A DNA stretch of 64,000 nucleotides from Eutreptiella sp. 'Long Island Sound 2002'. Taxonomy: Eukaryota; Euglenozoa; Euglenophyceae; Eutreptiales; Eutreptiaceae. Below the pieces are notes generated by a model. That model was not told where the DNA came from and did not search any database. It worked only from the letters and a program-made list of their open reading frames with translations. The position numbers and the translations under genes were made by a program. This document shows positions 1-11,068 of the stretch, piece by piece; position 1 is the first letter of the stretch, and every line of letters begins with the position of its first letter. Where the stretch lies: NCBI GenBank assembly GCA_964036045.1, contig OZ038383.1, forward strand, positions 10,060,430 to 10,124,429. Reading direction: 5' to 3'.

Positions 1-184
1 TTGCAGTAAGAAGGCGTCACCAGTTGGCCTAACCACGCCTTCAGTGGACAACGGGGGGCGTTCAGATCCCGACCACCTGGGCCTCACGCCCGCGGGCCTC
101 ACGCCTGCTCACTGGCACTGAGGCTTCTATGGCCTCGACTGCGCATGGGTGCCCGCCCCATCTTATTCCACAGAGGGGTACTAC

Positions 185-276
185 CTTATTGTTGAAGTCC
201 AACCCGATTTCATCCAACACTTGAGAAATCATTTCCTCCGTCTGCTCCTCTTCTTCTCCTTCATCATCCATGACAT
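185..276 (-). CDS. VPS2: VPS2/CHMP2, exon 6 (acidic segment; gene continues off window)
   Basis: Two bases complete the Asp codon from exon 5; 30 codons follow, ending at an AAG|GTAGTA donor in phase 0. The acidic run DDEGEEEEQTEE and MISQVLDEIGLDFNNK are the conserved autoinhibitory acidic part and helix 5 of VPS2. No stop precedes the donor, so at least one more exon, with the MIT-interacting motif that recruits VPS4, lies to the left. The remaining 184 bases to the edge show no recognisable tail of this family. Confidence 0.94.
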
Positions 277-2649
277 CTACACAGAAACATGGGCACAGAC
301 ACAGAACACCGTTGCACACAAACGGTAAACTACGTGCAGCCCAGCAACAGGGGGGGTGAGGGGACTTCGCGGCAGGAATTTTTCGCTGTGGGATATTTCG
401 CGCTTCAAATTCGTACGAAATTTTCCACACAATTTTCAGGGCACTGTGCAAAACAAATTGGTGTTGAAAGCAAAATTCCTTGTCGTACAGTTGCCTTTGC
501 CACATGCTCAGCATTTGCAGACGGGGTACAGTCAGAATTATGTGGGTATGAAGCCTCTCGCCGCTGATTCATCCCTTTGTTCGTTTTCACACAGCGCGCG
601 CACAGCACCAATTATTACAGTGTTTATCCCGGTAATACCCCTGAAAACCACCCACCTACATAAGTGTGCATGCTCAATTCCAAAACCACCCTGATTGCAT
701 CTTGGAAATACTCCAAACGGATGAATCCTTTTGGTGACAGCCCCACCATTGTGGCAGGAACGCGCACCCCATTGGAGCGGGTGCAGAACACCTTGTCTCC
801 AACATTGAAGTCCATGGTGAATGCAATAGAGGGTCTGAGGACAAAATATGTTGTCCCGCAGCACACACGTGAATAATGTATCACCATAACCCCGGCTCAG
901 GGTGCCCGTTTGCACAGGTACACACAAGCAGGGGAGGCAAAATCATGCTACAATTATGTACAATGGCAACGGCACACTATGACAATGCTGTGTGGGTGCC
1001 CATGCCAATCATACACCCCCAAAACTGGCGACTGGTAGTGGAAAATAGCTGAATTTTTGCACAGCGCACGGTTCGCCCCCATAGTTGTTCATTCAGGAAC
1101 AAACAGCAACCCTCAAGGACTCAACAGCAACGCTCCACAAATTAGCTTCACTCCAAGAATTAACAGCCAGCCACTTGGACGTGACAGCAACAACTGGCAA
1201 TTACAACAAACCACCCCAGATAGCAAAAAGGCAAGGATAGCGTTCACAAAAAAATTTGCAGCAACATTCCCATAAAAACAATGTGAAACACACCAAAAAA
1301 CACTGTAATACCATACAAATACCTGAATTTTGCGGAACACTAATTTTTGCGCAGGCCAATTTGAATTTTTTTCTACACCAATTTTGCGCAGGCATCCAAA
1401 ATTTGGAAGAAATAATTTATTTTCGCAATTTTTTTTGGGAAATTCCAATTTTTGCACAGCAGTTTCACCCAAAAATTATTTCTTTTTTTGTGTTTTTTTT
1501 GCACAACTTGCACAACCAATTTCTTTAGTACATCTGATGTTGCTCTTCATGAATGGATGCTTCTGGATTCTTGCTGGTAAATCGTGGATGCTTCTGCGTC
1601 CCGATTCTCGGTTCTTTGCTTGACTGTGGAAGGATCCAATGTGGAACTCCATAAGGGACATGGGGAACAATCCCCGGAGCACCGACACGGCCACACAGTT
1701 GGAGCCTTTTTCCTCTGCAATGTCAAGCACCATTGGTTGGTGCTGTGGTTCCCATTTTTCGTACTGTTTCCTGGCTTTCGGTGGTGGGACCACCTGCGCC
1801 AGGACCTTCTCCACCAACTGGGTCACAGTAGTCCCAGCAAACAGCGCCACATTGAAATTGCCACAGGTCTTCCAACAGGCCGCCGCAAAGTAGGAGCGGC
1901 AGGGATCTCCACCGCTTGCACCATACCAAGAACAATCCCACAACAAAAATCGGACATTTCTGCCCTGTGGCCCTCAGCTGCAAAGCGGGCCACAGCAGTT
2001 TCATGGGGGATAACTTGAAAAAATGCGCGCAAACTGAGCATTGTGTCTGCAAAAGAAATGGAAAACAGGGACATCTGTTCCCAGAATTGTTCTATTTTTA
2101 CACACCGTTGTGTGCCCTTTTACCTACCGTTTCCAAGGCCTGGCCCTGAAAAATTATTTCATTTTTTGAATTTTTTTTGCACCCAAACACCACTGTGCCC
2201 ACAGAATGATTTCCGCAAATCTTTAATATGTGTACGGTATTGCAAGTCTAGCCTTGCCAAAGGCAGGCTCACAGCATAGGGTGCGAAATTTCCCGCAGCA
2301 AATTCGGGACTGCATGCGAAATAAACCCGCTTCGAAATTTCCTCGTATGCAAAAAACCCGCTGCAAAAAATTCCCCCTCCCTGTGTGGTACAATTCAGGC
2401 ACTGGCAAACAGCAGTATTGGATTCCTGTCAAAATTGGAGGCGACGCCCAGACGATCTCGTGCACCATAGAGGTTGGGTTTACTTTGGTCATCAGAGCAA
2501 GAGCAGGCAATGTCAGCCTGAAAAAAATACTTGCTGTGAGAAGTGTCCGCTCTTCGTGCGATAGAATGTTGCTGCTGCGGCTGCTTGCTATTGTATTGGG
2601 TGCACTTCTCTCTGGGTACTGGCGGCGTGTATACCAAAGACATTCATAC
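277..2649 (-). other. VPS2 intron 5 with AAATTTCG-type repeats
   Basis: 2.37 kb between exons 5 and 6. It holds A/T-rich patches in which AAATTT next to CG or GC recurs (about 390-460, 1320-1460, 2280-2380), separated by ordinary sequence, and one minus-strand ORF listed separately (624-887). The same patch type returns in intron 3 near 5500-5780. No other gene can be supported. Confidence 0.7.
624..887 (-). pseudogene. Small ORF with SH3/Tudor-like motif, probably element-derived
   Basis: An 87-codon ORF inside VPS2 intron 5, same strand. From about residue 26 it reads FNVGDKVFCTRSNGVRVPA followed by a short beta-rich stretch (MVGLSPKGFIRLEYF). That is the layout of a small SH3/Tudor-type barrel: GDxV, then a VxAxVxGxS strand, then LEY. 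A second ORF with the same layout is at 15002-15214. I do not recognise the protein. The motif repeated at two dispersed sites suggests a mobile-element product, not a VPS2 exon. Confidence 0.35.
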
Positions 2650-2770
2650 CATCAATGGTGTCGTTCATGATCTCCTCCTTCATGCCCATTAACTCGTTCT
2701 GCTTCTCAAACTCCATCATCACCCGTCTCATTTCCGGTATGTTCATCTTCTGATTCATTCCCATCATTGC
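2650..2770 (-). CDS. VPS2: VPS2/CHMP2, exon 5 (helices 3-4)
   Basis: Forty codons plus one base, from a CTCAG acceptor to a GTATGA donor. It reads AMMGMNQKMNIPEMRRV, then the MMEFEKQNE block, and ends MNDTID, matching the family region with consensus IMMEFERQ.E.M.MKEE.MND.ID. The phase-1 end is completed by the first two bases of exon 6. Confidence 0.96.
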
Positions 2771-3886
2771 CTGAGTGTGGTAGAGAGACAATGCCACTCA
2801 GAGGCCGTAGGAAGTAGAGGGTCACGCAACCGTCCAAGAAAATATAGCCACTCAGGCACTCCTCCGGCACAACCTACGTCGGACCAAGCGCGTTCAGCAG
2901 TCGTTCAAACACACACATTACAACTACAAACCAGCCCGCCCCCGCGCCCCGTGGAGTTTCGGCGGTTTCGGGTGTATAACCCTGTTTATCAAAGATCATT
3001 CAGATGAGAGATTTCCGACAGAGTAGGGAAAATCAGGTGCGGATCTGCACAGCGCGTGCACAGCGTGCAGTTTGTAGCGTAAAATTAGCACATTTTTCAG
3101 GTTTTGGTTGCACTGAACAACGGAAGAGCAATGCCTCGTGCTTAAACAGTTAACGCCTGAGGAAATGCTTAGAGATACTATGCCGTAACGGCATGATGGG
3201 TCCTTGGGGCCTCGCTCCAATTGCGGTCGAACCCCCAATCTGGTAGATCCGCCGATTCGGCCAGTGTCTGGAGCTGGACAACTGTAATCGCGAGCCATTT
3301 GGGGGATGTACTAATATTCACAGGTGGTGAGGCACTGGGTGATGAGTCCACTGTGTCCATCTTCACAACATAAACCTTATCATACTGGCCCCAAAAAAAT
3401 GGGGACATCGACACAGGAAACCTTGGACTATGGTCATTGGTTGGGGGATAGTAGGTCCAAAAGCACTGGAATCAGTGGCACTCAACCAAAAAGTGGCAAA
3501 CAAACTTGCCAACACCCAAAAAAAACTACGCCACAGTACGCTCTACTTGGGTGATCCCGACCACAGATTGTGTGCACAGCGTCCGCACAGCGTGCAGTTC
3601 AGCCCCATGCACTCAGGCATCCAGGCACCAACCGGTAGATCCAACCAGCCAGCAAAGTGTATGTCATGCACGGTTGCAAGAAGAGTGCTTGGTCGGTATT
3701 AAGTTCAGGTTGGGGTTTCGGGATGGGCCCACAGGTTCTTGACGTACAGGTGGGGTATGAGCTGAAATGGAAGCCATAGCTTGACTTGTGATGGACTCCA
3801 CATCCTATCATTCCAAGTAAATCATGCAGGAACAAGATAATCACGCCCTGGCTTTACGGAGGGTCCACAATACGGCGGCAGCGTAC
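2771..3886 (-). other. VPS2 intron 4
   Basis: 1.1 kb with two short patches of TGCACAGCG-type sequence (3045-3075 and 3572-3600), a motif that recurs through the whole window. I see no gene here. Confidence 0.7.
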
Positions 3887-3937
3887 CTTCGTGACTCCTC
3901 GCATGGCAGTGGTCATGGTTTGCGTAGACTTCATAGT
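3887..3937 (-). CDS. VPS2: VPS2/CHMP2, exon 4 (51-nt exon)
   Basis: A 17-codon exon, phase 0 at both ends, acceptor CACAG and donor GTACGC. It encodes TMKSTQTMTTAMRGVTK, the linker and start of helix 3 that in plant and animal VPS2 reads TLKSTQAM..AMKGVTK. It is too short for simple ORF searches and was found by looking for the residues missing between exons 3 and 5. Confidence 0.95.
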
Positions 3938-6200
3938 CTGTGACCAATAGCAAAAGAGAAACAGCAGGACAGTGCGACCACCCACTATCAGACTACAAAA
4001 AGAAGCATCAGCATTGCACTTACCTGAGCCCCTGCATGCTGGACAGCCGTTCCCACTTCCGTACGGGGTGCAGGGGAGGTGTAGGAAAGGACCGGGAAAT
4101 TAAGGGAAAGGTATTGGTTTCGCCAAGGAGTGACCGTCAATATTTGCATGTCTTACAACTGCAATTCAACGCGACGTTTGACAGGGCTCATGTTCCATGT
4201 CACAACAGTGTGCGGTTTGCATATGCACATTTGAGTGGTGCACTCTCCTGTGCCCAACTGGGACCTCGTGGTTTTTGCGAAGTTTCGTCATAATGCATGT
4301 GGTGCTGGTGTTTCTTCAAGGACAACATTGCAAGCGTGTTCTGGGACTTTGGATGCACTGGAAGGTGAGCGAAATGCCATCAGGAGTGGGAAACGGACAC
4401 AGAAGGTTTTGGGGTTTCAGGTGGGAACAAAGAAGGTGTCTGCAGGCCACAGAGGGCTGAGGTGGATGTGGTGTGGGTGTTTCTTCAAGGCCAGCATAAC
4501 AGCCATTTTGGGTCTGAGGATTTGTGGCACCTGCGGTGCCCCTTGGTGCATGCCTCCATGCGATGGTTGTACATAGTTATGAAGTATGGACATTGCTGCA
4601 ACATACCATGATGATTGCAACCAATGTTTCTGACTCTTCACTCCTTGGCTAACACTGGTTTGATATCGAATTGGGGTCCCAACGCACACGATATGCATGT
4701 TTCTGATATCCTCCAGTTCTGGGTGAGCGATTGCTGGAGACGGGCGAACTTCTGAATGCCCCAATTGGTGCATTGCAGACTTGTTGCAGTTGCAACAGAT
4801 GTGTCACAGGCGAAGATAAGTGTGTGTTTGGATGCTCTTGCGCAACACAGGGGAGGGGGGTTGCGGCAAAAGTGCATGAAACTACATGCAACTTCCAAGC
4901 AGATAAGATATCCACCAGTGTACCTTTCCACGACGAAGGGCACCCTTGAAGTGTGTTGCACGTGAAGGGCACATCTGAAGGCCATGGTCCCCAGCATTTC
5001 AACCAGAAAACCCACCGCCACAATAAGAATGTCATCTTGCCTTCGGTCGTGTGGCATGCTACCTTCGATACCTTGAAAGAAGTTTTAAGATAAGAGACTA
5101 CTACATCTAAATTGTTCAACAGAAAAAACTGTACTTGGGATTCAAAAATATTTCATAGGAAAACATCATTAAACAAAAATGCAAATTAATCAGCAAACAG
5201 AAAAGGAAATTTTGTACAATACAACAAAAACTTGCAGGAAAAACAAAAAAGCTGATTTAGTCAGAAAGAAACTAAAAATCAAAGGGGAGAAACCAATCGA
5301 TCGCTAAAATATCAAATATACTGAAATTCAATATCTCTATTGGAGATTTATCTAACACTTTTCTGTCTATCATACTCAAGAAACAAAAAAACGCAACTTT
5401 TTTAAGAAGAAAAATTTCTTTGATTTGAAAAAAAAAAAGAACTCAAATTGAAAAATATTAAACGAAATCTCCAACAGGATTATATACTTTTGCAGCACAG
5501 CGGGGGGGCGGGGGATTCGGAACGTGCAAAATTTGGAATGGCAACATTCGGTGCCGGAAAAATTTGGCACGAATTCTTAAATACCACTGCGAAATTTGGT
5601 ACAAAATTCCCAATTGTGGCATGAGAACAAGCATACACCGTATTTTTGGTTGCTTGCTGTTGCTTGCTAGAGGCTTTGGATGCTTGCTATTAGTTCCTGA
5701 TGGCATCTGGATACTTGTAGTTATTTCCTTGAGGCTTCTGGATGTGCCAAATTTCGCCATTCCAAATTTCGCCTGTTCTGAATTTCTACACCCCCCCTCC
5801 CCCCTGTATCCTTTCTGGGACAGAGGGTTGGTGGGGCAGAAAAGGCAAATCGGGGGCAACTTGATCCGTCCAGCCAGACAGTAGCTGTGAAAAGCTTCGA
5901 ATTATGAACCATGCAGTTGATCATGAATGTGGGCCTGACCCATGAAACAAAGCAGTGTTAGAGCCGAAAGCCATTGAATTCCGGCCTAACGTCTGCCCGC
6001 AGCACAACATCACCAGCAGGTTACGTGGCATGTGCACTCACAACCACCCAAACTCTGAAAAGCAGCACAAACTCGGAAAAAAAACGCCCAGACCCCAGTG
6101 CCTTCGGGCGACTGGCAAGAAAATCCTGCCCCCAACACACGAAAGGCACACAAGAAGTGTCGTGTTGCGATGAATGCACGTGCTTTTGGAGGCGGAACAC
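3938..6200 (-). other. VPS2 intron 3 with an A+T-rich island
   Basis: 2.26 kb. The stretch 5070-5470 is strikingly A+T-rich compared with everything around it, and 5480-5780 carries AAATTTCG patches and a GGATGCTTCTGGAT-like phrase that also occurs in intron 5 near 1555-1600. No coding sequence can be supported. Confidence 0.7.
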
Positions 6201-6305
6201 CTGCAATCGCAGGCTTACTGCCTGCATCTCCGCCTTCATCCGGTAGAATTTTGTGATGTAGCTCCGTGTCCGCACCAAATCCTTTGCCATGATCCGCACT
6301 GCGTC
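6201..6305 (-). CDS. VPS2: VPS2/CHMP2, exon 3 (helix 2)
   Basis: Exactly 35 codons in phase 0 at both ends, between a GACAG acceptor and a GTGTTC donor. It begins DAVRIMAKDLVRTR, the family signature of helix 2, and ends AVSLRLQ, the usual stop of the helical hairpin. It follows exon 2 across a 1.27-kb intron that holds a decayed transposase on the other strand. Confidence 0.97.
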
Positions 6306-7572
6306 CTGTCACGCATACATCAATAAGCATCGTGCACCCTGACCCACTTCCCACTTGGAATGTCCCATAACAATCCATACACTTCTTTTTAGCAAACGAG
6401 TTTGCAAAGCCTCAGCCTGGAAAACTTGCAGAAAATGAAATGCCTGGGTGTTGAAGTGGTGGCGTTCCCGCCACATCTGAAATATGCCATTCAGCCTCTT
6501 GATAAAGCAGTTTTTGGCCCGTTCAAGTCGTTCTTTAGGAAAAGGAGGCCAAATTCAAAAAACTGCATAAGCATCGTGCCCCTTCACCAACAGACTTTGT
6601 CTCTTTTTGGACTGCAGCATATGTGGAAGCAGTCACCAAAAAAAAATATTTCAGGTGTTAAGACCTGCGGTATCGTGCCCTTCGGTTTGGATAATTTCCT
6701 GGCCAACTGCCCTCGTGAACGCCTTGTTCGTGCTCCTAATCCTACCTCAGCCATTCAAGCCAGTGATTCTTCTAGTCAGGGCAGCAATAACAGCAATGTG
6801 CTGTCAAGCAAAAAGTCAGATGCATCCAACCAATGCTTTGAAAGGACACCAGAGTAGGAGGAGATGTGGTCTCATTATGGGAGGGCATCAGGACCCCTTT
6901 TTAAAGCTTAGCGGGCCCAAGTCACAGTGAAAATGGGAGGAGGAGGGTGTTGCCACAAAGGCCGAGTACGTATGCCGGTTGGTACTTCCAGGTGTACGTT
7001 CGTGTTCGCTTTTGAAGGAATCCTAAGGCGTTTGGGGGGTGGGGGGGGTTCAGGGGATCGGACACTCCCTTCTCAGTCATTCCAGGATGTGGGGACGGGG
7101 GTTCCGGACAAAGCCCTCAGACGTTGCTGCTCTCTTGGCAGTTGGCGGCGTCGATCGCCTTCTTGCCAGTCACGAAGAACCACCAAGCCACTGCGTTGGC
7201 CACCAGTTTCTGTTTCTCGGTGGTGGCGGGGCGTGGCACCAACACATAAAGGATCCACACGGCAAAAATCTTCAGTGTGGAGTGAAATGGCGGAGTGCCC
7301 AACAACTCTACAGGAGCGCAGGCAGCGGTGCGGTCTCGGCTTCACCAGCCTTTCACAGCGTTGACAGCAGCTGCCAAGGGGGGGGGGGGGGGACACCTCT
7401 GCCTGGCTTCCCCAATAATGCGCCCGGGCCAGGCACCCCCATGCCGGTGGGGAAGGTGGGAACCTCACAAGGATATGCCCCAGGTGTAGCAAGGTTGGAT
7501 GAGGACCTCACCACCAACTGACATCCAGGCACGGGACACAGCAGCTTGCAATCAGGCTCGGCAAAGGGACAC
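6306..7572 (-). other. VPS2 intron 2
   Basis: 1.27 kb, containing an opposite-strand transposase remnant (6402-6735, listed separately) and long G runs near 7037-7050 and 7378-7391. Nothing else coding is supported. Confidence 0.7.
6402..6735 (+). pseudogene. pogo/Tigger-type DDE transposase fragment
   Basis: Plus-strand remnant of the C-terminal half of a DDE_1 (pogo/Tigger, CENP-B-like) transposase, nested in VPS2 intron 2 on the opposite strand. Visible signatures are FPPHLKYAIQPLDKAVFGPF, matching the family run PPHtth.lQPLDv.vFgp.K, and farther on KTCGIVPFG, matching the FratGIvPfn block. Between them the best match switches frame near an eight-A run at about 6640, and the catalytic N-terminal part is absent, so the copy is dead. 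Such enzymes cut and paste Tc1/mariner-superfamily DNA transposons at TA sites. No terminal inverted repeats were found around it. Confidence 0.8.
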
Positions 7573-7703
7573 CATTTGATCGTTCTTTGCCATTTTCTTC
7601 ATGTCTCCCACGAGCTTCTTCTCTTGCGTCTGCAATCGGGTCCGCTCCCGGTCGAGTTCACGGATGGTCTTGTCCAGAGTGCGCTTGTATTCCCGCATCA
7701 TTT
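7573..7703 (-). CDS. VPS2: VPS2/CHMP2, exon 2 (basic helix 1)
   Basis: The acceptor TGCAG is followed by two bases that complete the codon left by exon 1, then 43 codons ending in NDQM before a GTGTCC donor in phase 0. The residues form the positively charged first helix of ESCRT-III: the RELDRER block, TQEKKL and DMKKMAK are near-identical in pattern to animal CHMP2A and plant VPS2.1. This helix packs against helix 2 and contacts membrane in family members. Unambiguous. Confidence 0.96.
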
Positions 7704-8637
7704 CTGCACATGGCAAAGAAAGCCGGTTGCTTGGAACAGCAGGAGGGTTGGGGCCTGCCTCCCAGGGACTCAGGGACTGCCCACCTACTCTCCTTCCACA
7801 ACCATTGCGGTCAGCACCAGCTCAAGCACAACACTGTGTCCTGGTTGTCCCTGACAGACCTCTGCCTGACCCCCCCCCTCCCTTGTGTACACGACACCGA
7901 TTTCATGTGGTCCAGACACCCACTGCACCAAAGACAAAAGTGTACGTTACCCGTGTACCTCAGTTGCTAAGAACCCAGCATCCGGGCCCAGAAAGAGAGC
8001 TTTACATGTGCAGCTGATGAACAGAATGACCACTACAAACACCAAACACCGTGCACAGTGCAAATGGTCAACCATATATCTGCAATCTGCTTTACGCCCA
8101 CGGGGGGGGGGGAGCATCGGGCCATACGCCGACTCCCTCCCACTTTCCAGCCAATGTCAGGGCGAGGGGGGGGGGGGGGGCTGGGTCTGGGGGGGGTCTG
8201 GGGCGGGGAGGGGGGCACCCGCACCCCAACATATATGGCTTAAAATGACTCCCTCATCACGCTGAACATTTTTGTGGTATGTATGTTGGCAAAAAAAATT
8301 GCAACAGGGGGGGGGGGGGGATGGTAGGTGGTACTTGTGTTTAAGGGCATAGCACCCCCAAGTCAATTCCCGGCTACTATTGCCAGTGGCGCCCCACCCA
8401 GGCCGAACAATGCTTGTTGTGAAGGAGGAGTTCATGTGTGTTTCGAAACCCTTTGGAGGAGGAGGGGGGGGAGGGTTTGCACACCCCTGCCTTCTCGGGG
8501 GCTCAAACGTGGGCAGAAATGCTACATCACCCCTGCATTCTCGGGGATCCCCAACAAAGGGGACAAAATCAAAGCACACAAAAAAACAAAAAAAATTTTC
8601 CATTGTGCCCCTGATCCTGCCTAAGGTCCTGCAGGTT

Positions 8638-8707
8638 GCCCCCACCACAGATTGAACCCATGACCTTTCAGTTGCAGAGGCACTGCTTTACCCACTAGGG
8701 TATGGGC
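8638..8707 (-). repeat. tRNA-derived SINE-like unit (pol III boxes A and B)
   Basis: Read on the minus strand, this starts CCCATACCCTAGTGGGTAAA and runs through CTCTGCAACTGAAAGGTCAT to GGGTTCAATC. The first part resembles an A box (TAGTGGGTAAAGCAG) and GGTTCAATC is a near-canonical B box at tRNA-like spacing. Acceptor and T stems do not pair well, so it is not a working tRNA gene; a SINE head or tRNA pseudogene is more likely. Confidence 0.6.
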
Positions 8708-9052
8708 CATCTCTGACACACCTCTGCACAGGGGTGGTATTGATATTTGGTCCAATTTGGTTTTAATCCATTATTGGGTTCTCCTGAAAAAACTGAGTAT
8801 TTTGAGTATAGACACATAGGCTGAAAAGCCATTTTTTCACCCTCTACTAGATCAAGCAAAATTTCCTTAGGGCGCCTTTGGCGCCCATGGTCCAGCACTT
8901 CCCAGCCAAATTCCAGCCGGGAGGGGTGGGGGGGGCCGCACACAGGTCAACAAGCGCTCCACATACGGGGTTGGGGGGGGGGGGGTCGGCGTAAAGGATC
9001 CGGTCCTGGTGCCCCCCCCCCCCGTGTTCACACCAACCAAACGAAAGACTGG

Positions 9053-9505
9053 TTGGTTTCTCAATGCATCATTACATTCGATCCCGTTGAACATAGGCTG
9101 CTCACAGCTGAACCACCACCCTCCACCTCCTCCACACTGTGGCTCGCCAAGTGGTCCACTGTCCACCTCCGACCGTTGGACTTTGGCATCAGCCCCAATG
9201 CCTATCGCTTCCACACTCAGGCACGCAGATTGTTCCTCATGATTATGGTGGCTGACCTCGTTGTTCCGCCCACGCACCCCAGTGTGGACGAGCCCATCTC
9301 AGGTGCACTACATCTGCCCTTCCACACTCCCACACAATACATGTCTGTGCCCCACTTTTCCTACGTTCGTGCCGGCGCCAGCGCCCCCTTAAGGCCATAC
9401 GAACACCCGTGGGCGCCACCCTTCGGCTTCACGGCGGAAGCCATTGCAGGCACTGAGTCTTGCACTGTCAGCAATAGCGCCATGAGGCAACCCCGAAGAT
9501 TGTGA
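9053..9505 (+). other. Unidentified 150-codon ORF in VPS2 intron 1
   Basis: An ORF opposite to VPS2, with a Pro- and His-rich second half (PPTHPSVDEPISGALHLPFH). No family recognised, no splice signals obvious. It could be a mobile-element fragment or chance; kept because it is long for this region. Confidence 0.2.
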
Positions 9506-9729
9506 TCTGCCGCCGCTACCAGCGATGCGTTGAACACATTCAGGGAGGGGGAGGCGGGCATCAAGGCAAGTAAGTGTGCGGGTTGGCTGGTTGGAGGGGG
9601 GGCGGGGTTGGGATAGGTGGCGGAGCCTCTTGTTGCCTGTCCCATGGCAGACAACAGAGGGGACCGCGCGTGCACAAGACAGGCAGGGATGTGCCATGGA
9701 ACCTTGCAGGAGCAGACAGGGGCACATAC

Positions 9730-9775
9730 GTTCGGGGGTCTTCCTCTGCCCAAAAATGCTTCCAAACCACGACAT
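9730..9775 (-). CDS. VPS2: VPS2/CHMP2 ESCRT-III subunit, exon 1
   Basis: This exon starts the VPS2 (CHMP2) gene, a core ESCRT-III protein that polymerises on endosomal and other membranes and works with VPS24 and the VPS4 ATPase in inward budding, cytokinesis and membrane repair (established family role). The exon encodes MSWFGSIFGQRKTPE plus one base, matching the family N-terminus with its xFGxRKTPE motif, and ends at a GTATGT donor. The phase-1 end joins exon 2 (7573-7703), and exons 3 to 6 follow at 6201-6305, 3887-3937, 2650-2770 and 185-276. The six exons total 546 nt, or 182 codons without a stop, against about 220 residues for usual CHMP2 proteins. The missing part is the C-terminal tail with the MIT-interacting motif, which must lie left of the window. 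The start is the only ATG that gives the family N-terminus. CHMP3/VPS24 is the nearest alternative, but the RKTPE and RELDRER motifs favour VPS2. Confidence 0.93.
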
Positions 9776-10113
9776 CTTGATGAATCGTTACTGTCTTACA
9801 GCACAACAATGAAGTCTAGAGGAGAAGCCGAAAGGCAATAATCATGTAGAGTTAGAAGCTGCCACATTAGCAGTCAAGTCAGGTCTGGTTCAATCAACCC
9901 AGAACCCAGCGTCAGAGTCAAACCAGTGGCTGGTGTACATTGCACTTGGTGCAGGGCTCGCAGGGTGCAGATGGTTTATGTTTGTCTGATGGAGTGACTC
10001 TCAAAGAAAATCCAAAGAAAACAGGAGAGAATCCATACTCAACAGTCAACTTGAAGATGTTGGTGGATTCAGACTGATCATCAATGAAGATCCTTCCCCT
10101 CAATTAAAGCAAT
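9776..10113. other. Upstream region of VPS2
   Basis: The 5' flank of VPS2 should include its promoter and 5' UTR. No TATA box or other element can be named. A short minus-strand reading (9918-10103) is open but unrecognised. Confidence 0.5.
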
Positions 10114-11000
10114 TTGCATGGCATCAGTGAACTGGGTCACCAGAAACGGAAAACAAGGACAGGGATTAAACTCATCAAACCTGCAACTCCATCGAACTTC
10201 ACTTTGCACAGTGTGCGCACTGTGCATCTCGCTCCTTCTTTGTTGGAATTGGGATACATGCATCCTCAATCATACTTCGCAGTGGCACTTGCCTCATTGG
10301 TATGGGCATGCATGATGGTAGGACAGCTTTTTGAGGGCCCCAATCATATGGAAATGCGCAAGACCTGGAGCAACCCAATTGTGCCCGAAACCGAGGGCAG
10401 GCATATTGAGCCAATATTCTGGCTCTTTCTAGACAGGGTGACCTTTTACAGGATTGCCAGTGGAAAATTCTCTGGGACAATGGTTGGTACTTCAACAACA
10501 AGTTTGTGCATACTTTATGTCATTTCAGCGGTATTAACTACCATACACCGGAAGTTAATCTACAGTCATGGCACTAATGGCAGGGCTGAATGCCTGGTGA
10601 CAAGTGTGGTTGACCCAGTGCAAGCATACCTCGTTGCAACAAACACACCAACAAACCAATGGTATTGGAAGCTCCCTTTGGCCGTTTGGGCTCTCAATGA
10701 TCTTCCTGGTGCCATTGCCCCCTGCTCCCCCCACCGACTCTTCTTCAAACGGGATTCGATTGTTTGGTGACACAGGCCTCTTCATAGAAAGCAACCCTTG
10801 AAAAACATGCTGGTTTTTTTCTGCCATGCAGGAGAGAGATGACGCAGAAAAAACTAAGCACCATCCATGACAAAGACATGGCAAAATTTTACAAAAACAG
10901 GCTCTGATTACCAACTTGAGGTGGGCGACCGTATTTGGGTCTGTAAACTTACCGAAGTTGGAGGACAAAAATTTGACAAACTTTCCTGTAACGGTGGGCT
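10114..11000 (+). pseudogene. Retroelement integrase region, decayed
   Basis: A 218-codon ORF (10114-10770) followed by a broken continuation to about 11000. The diagnostic part is the end of an integrase core: HGTNGRAECLVTSVVDPVQA, then TPTNQWYWKLPLAVWALNDL, then a CSPHRLFFKRD block. These correspond to the conserved NGxAE, W..xLP.A..A.N and SP..L.FgR motifs of Ty3/gypsy-like integrases. After the stop, EVGDRIWV at about 10920 resembles the VGDxVWV strand of the C-terminal domain. The DDE aspartates are not visible upstream, where the frame is hydrophobic and unlike an integrase. It is a dead copy; no LTRs were found. Confidence 0.7.
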
Positions 11001-11068
11001 GTAGCCAGAAATCTTGCAGGATAGGAATCTAGAATCTATATCTCTCACGGCATGACCTTGGCCTTCGC

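Larger units (their letters stand above)
7704..9729 (-). other. VPS2 intron 1
   Basis: 2.03 kb, rich in G or C runs of 9 to 14 bases (8101-8112, 8166-8180, 8307-8320, 8974-8986, 9013-9023). It holds a tRNA-like unit (8638-8707), a piece related to the 91-bp repeat of 46.7 kb (about 8480-8570) and one plus-strand ORF (9053-9505). Confidence 0.7.

Noticed and set aside
8638-8707. Functional tRNA gene
   Set aside because: A and B boxes are present but stems do not pair into a cloverleaf.
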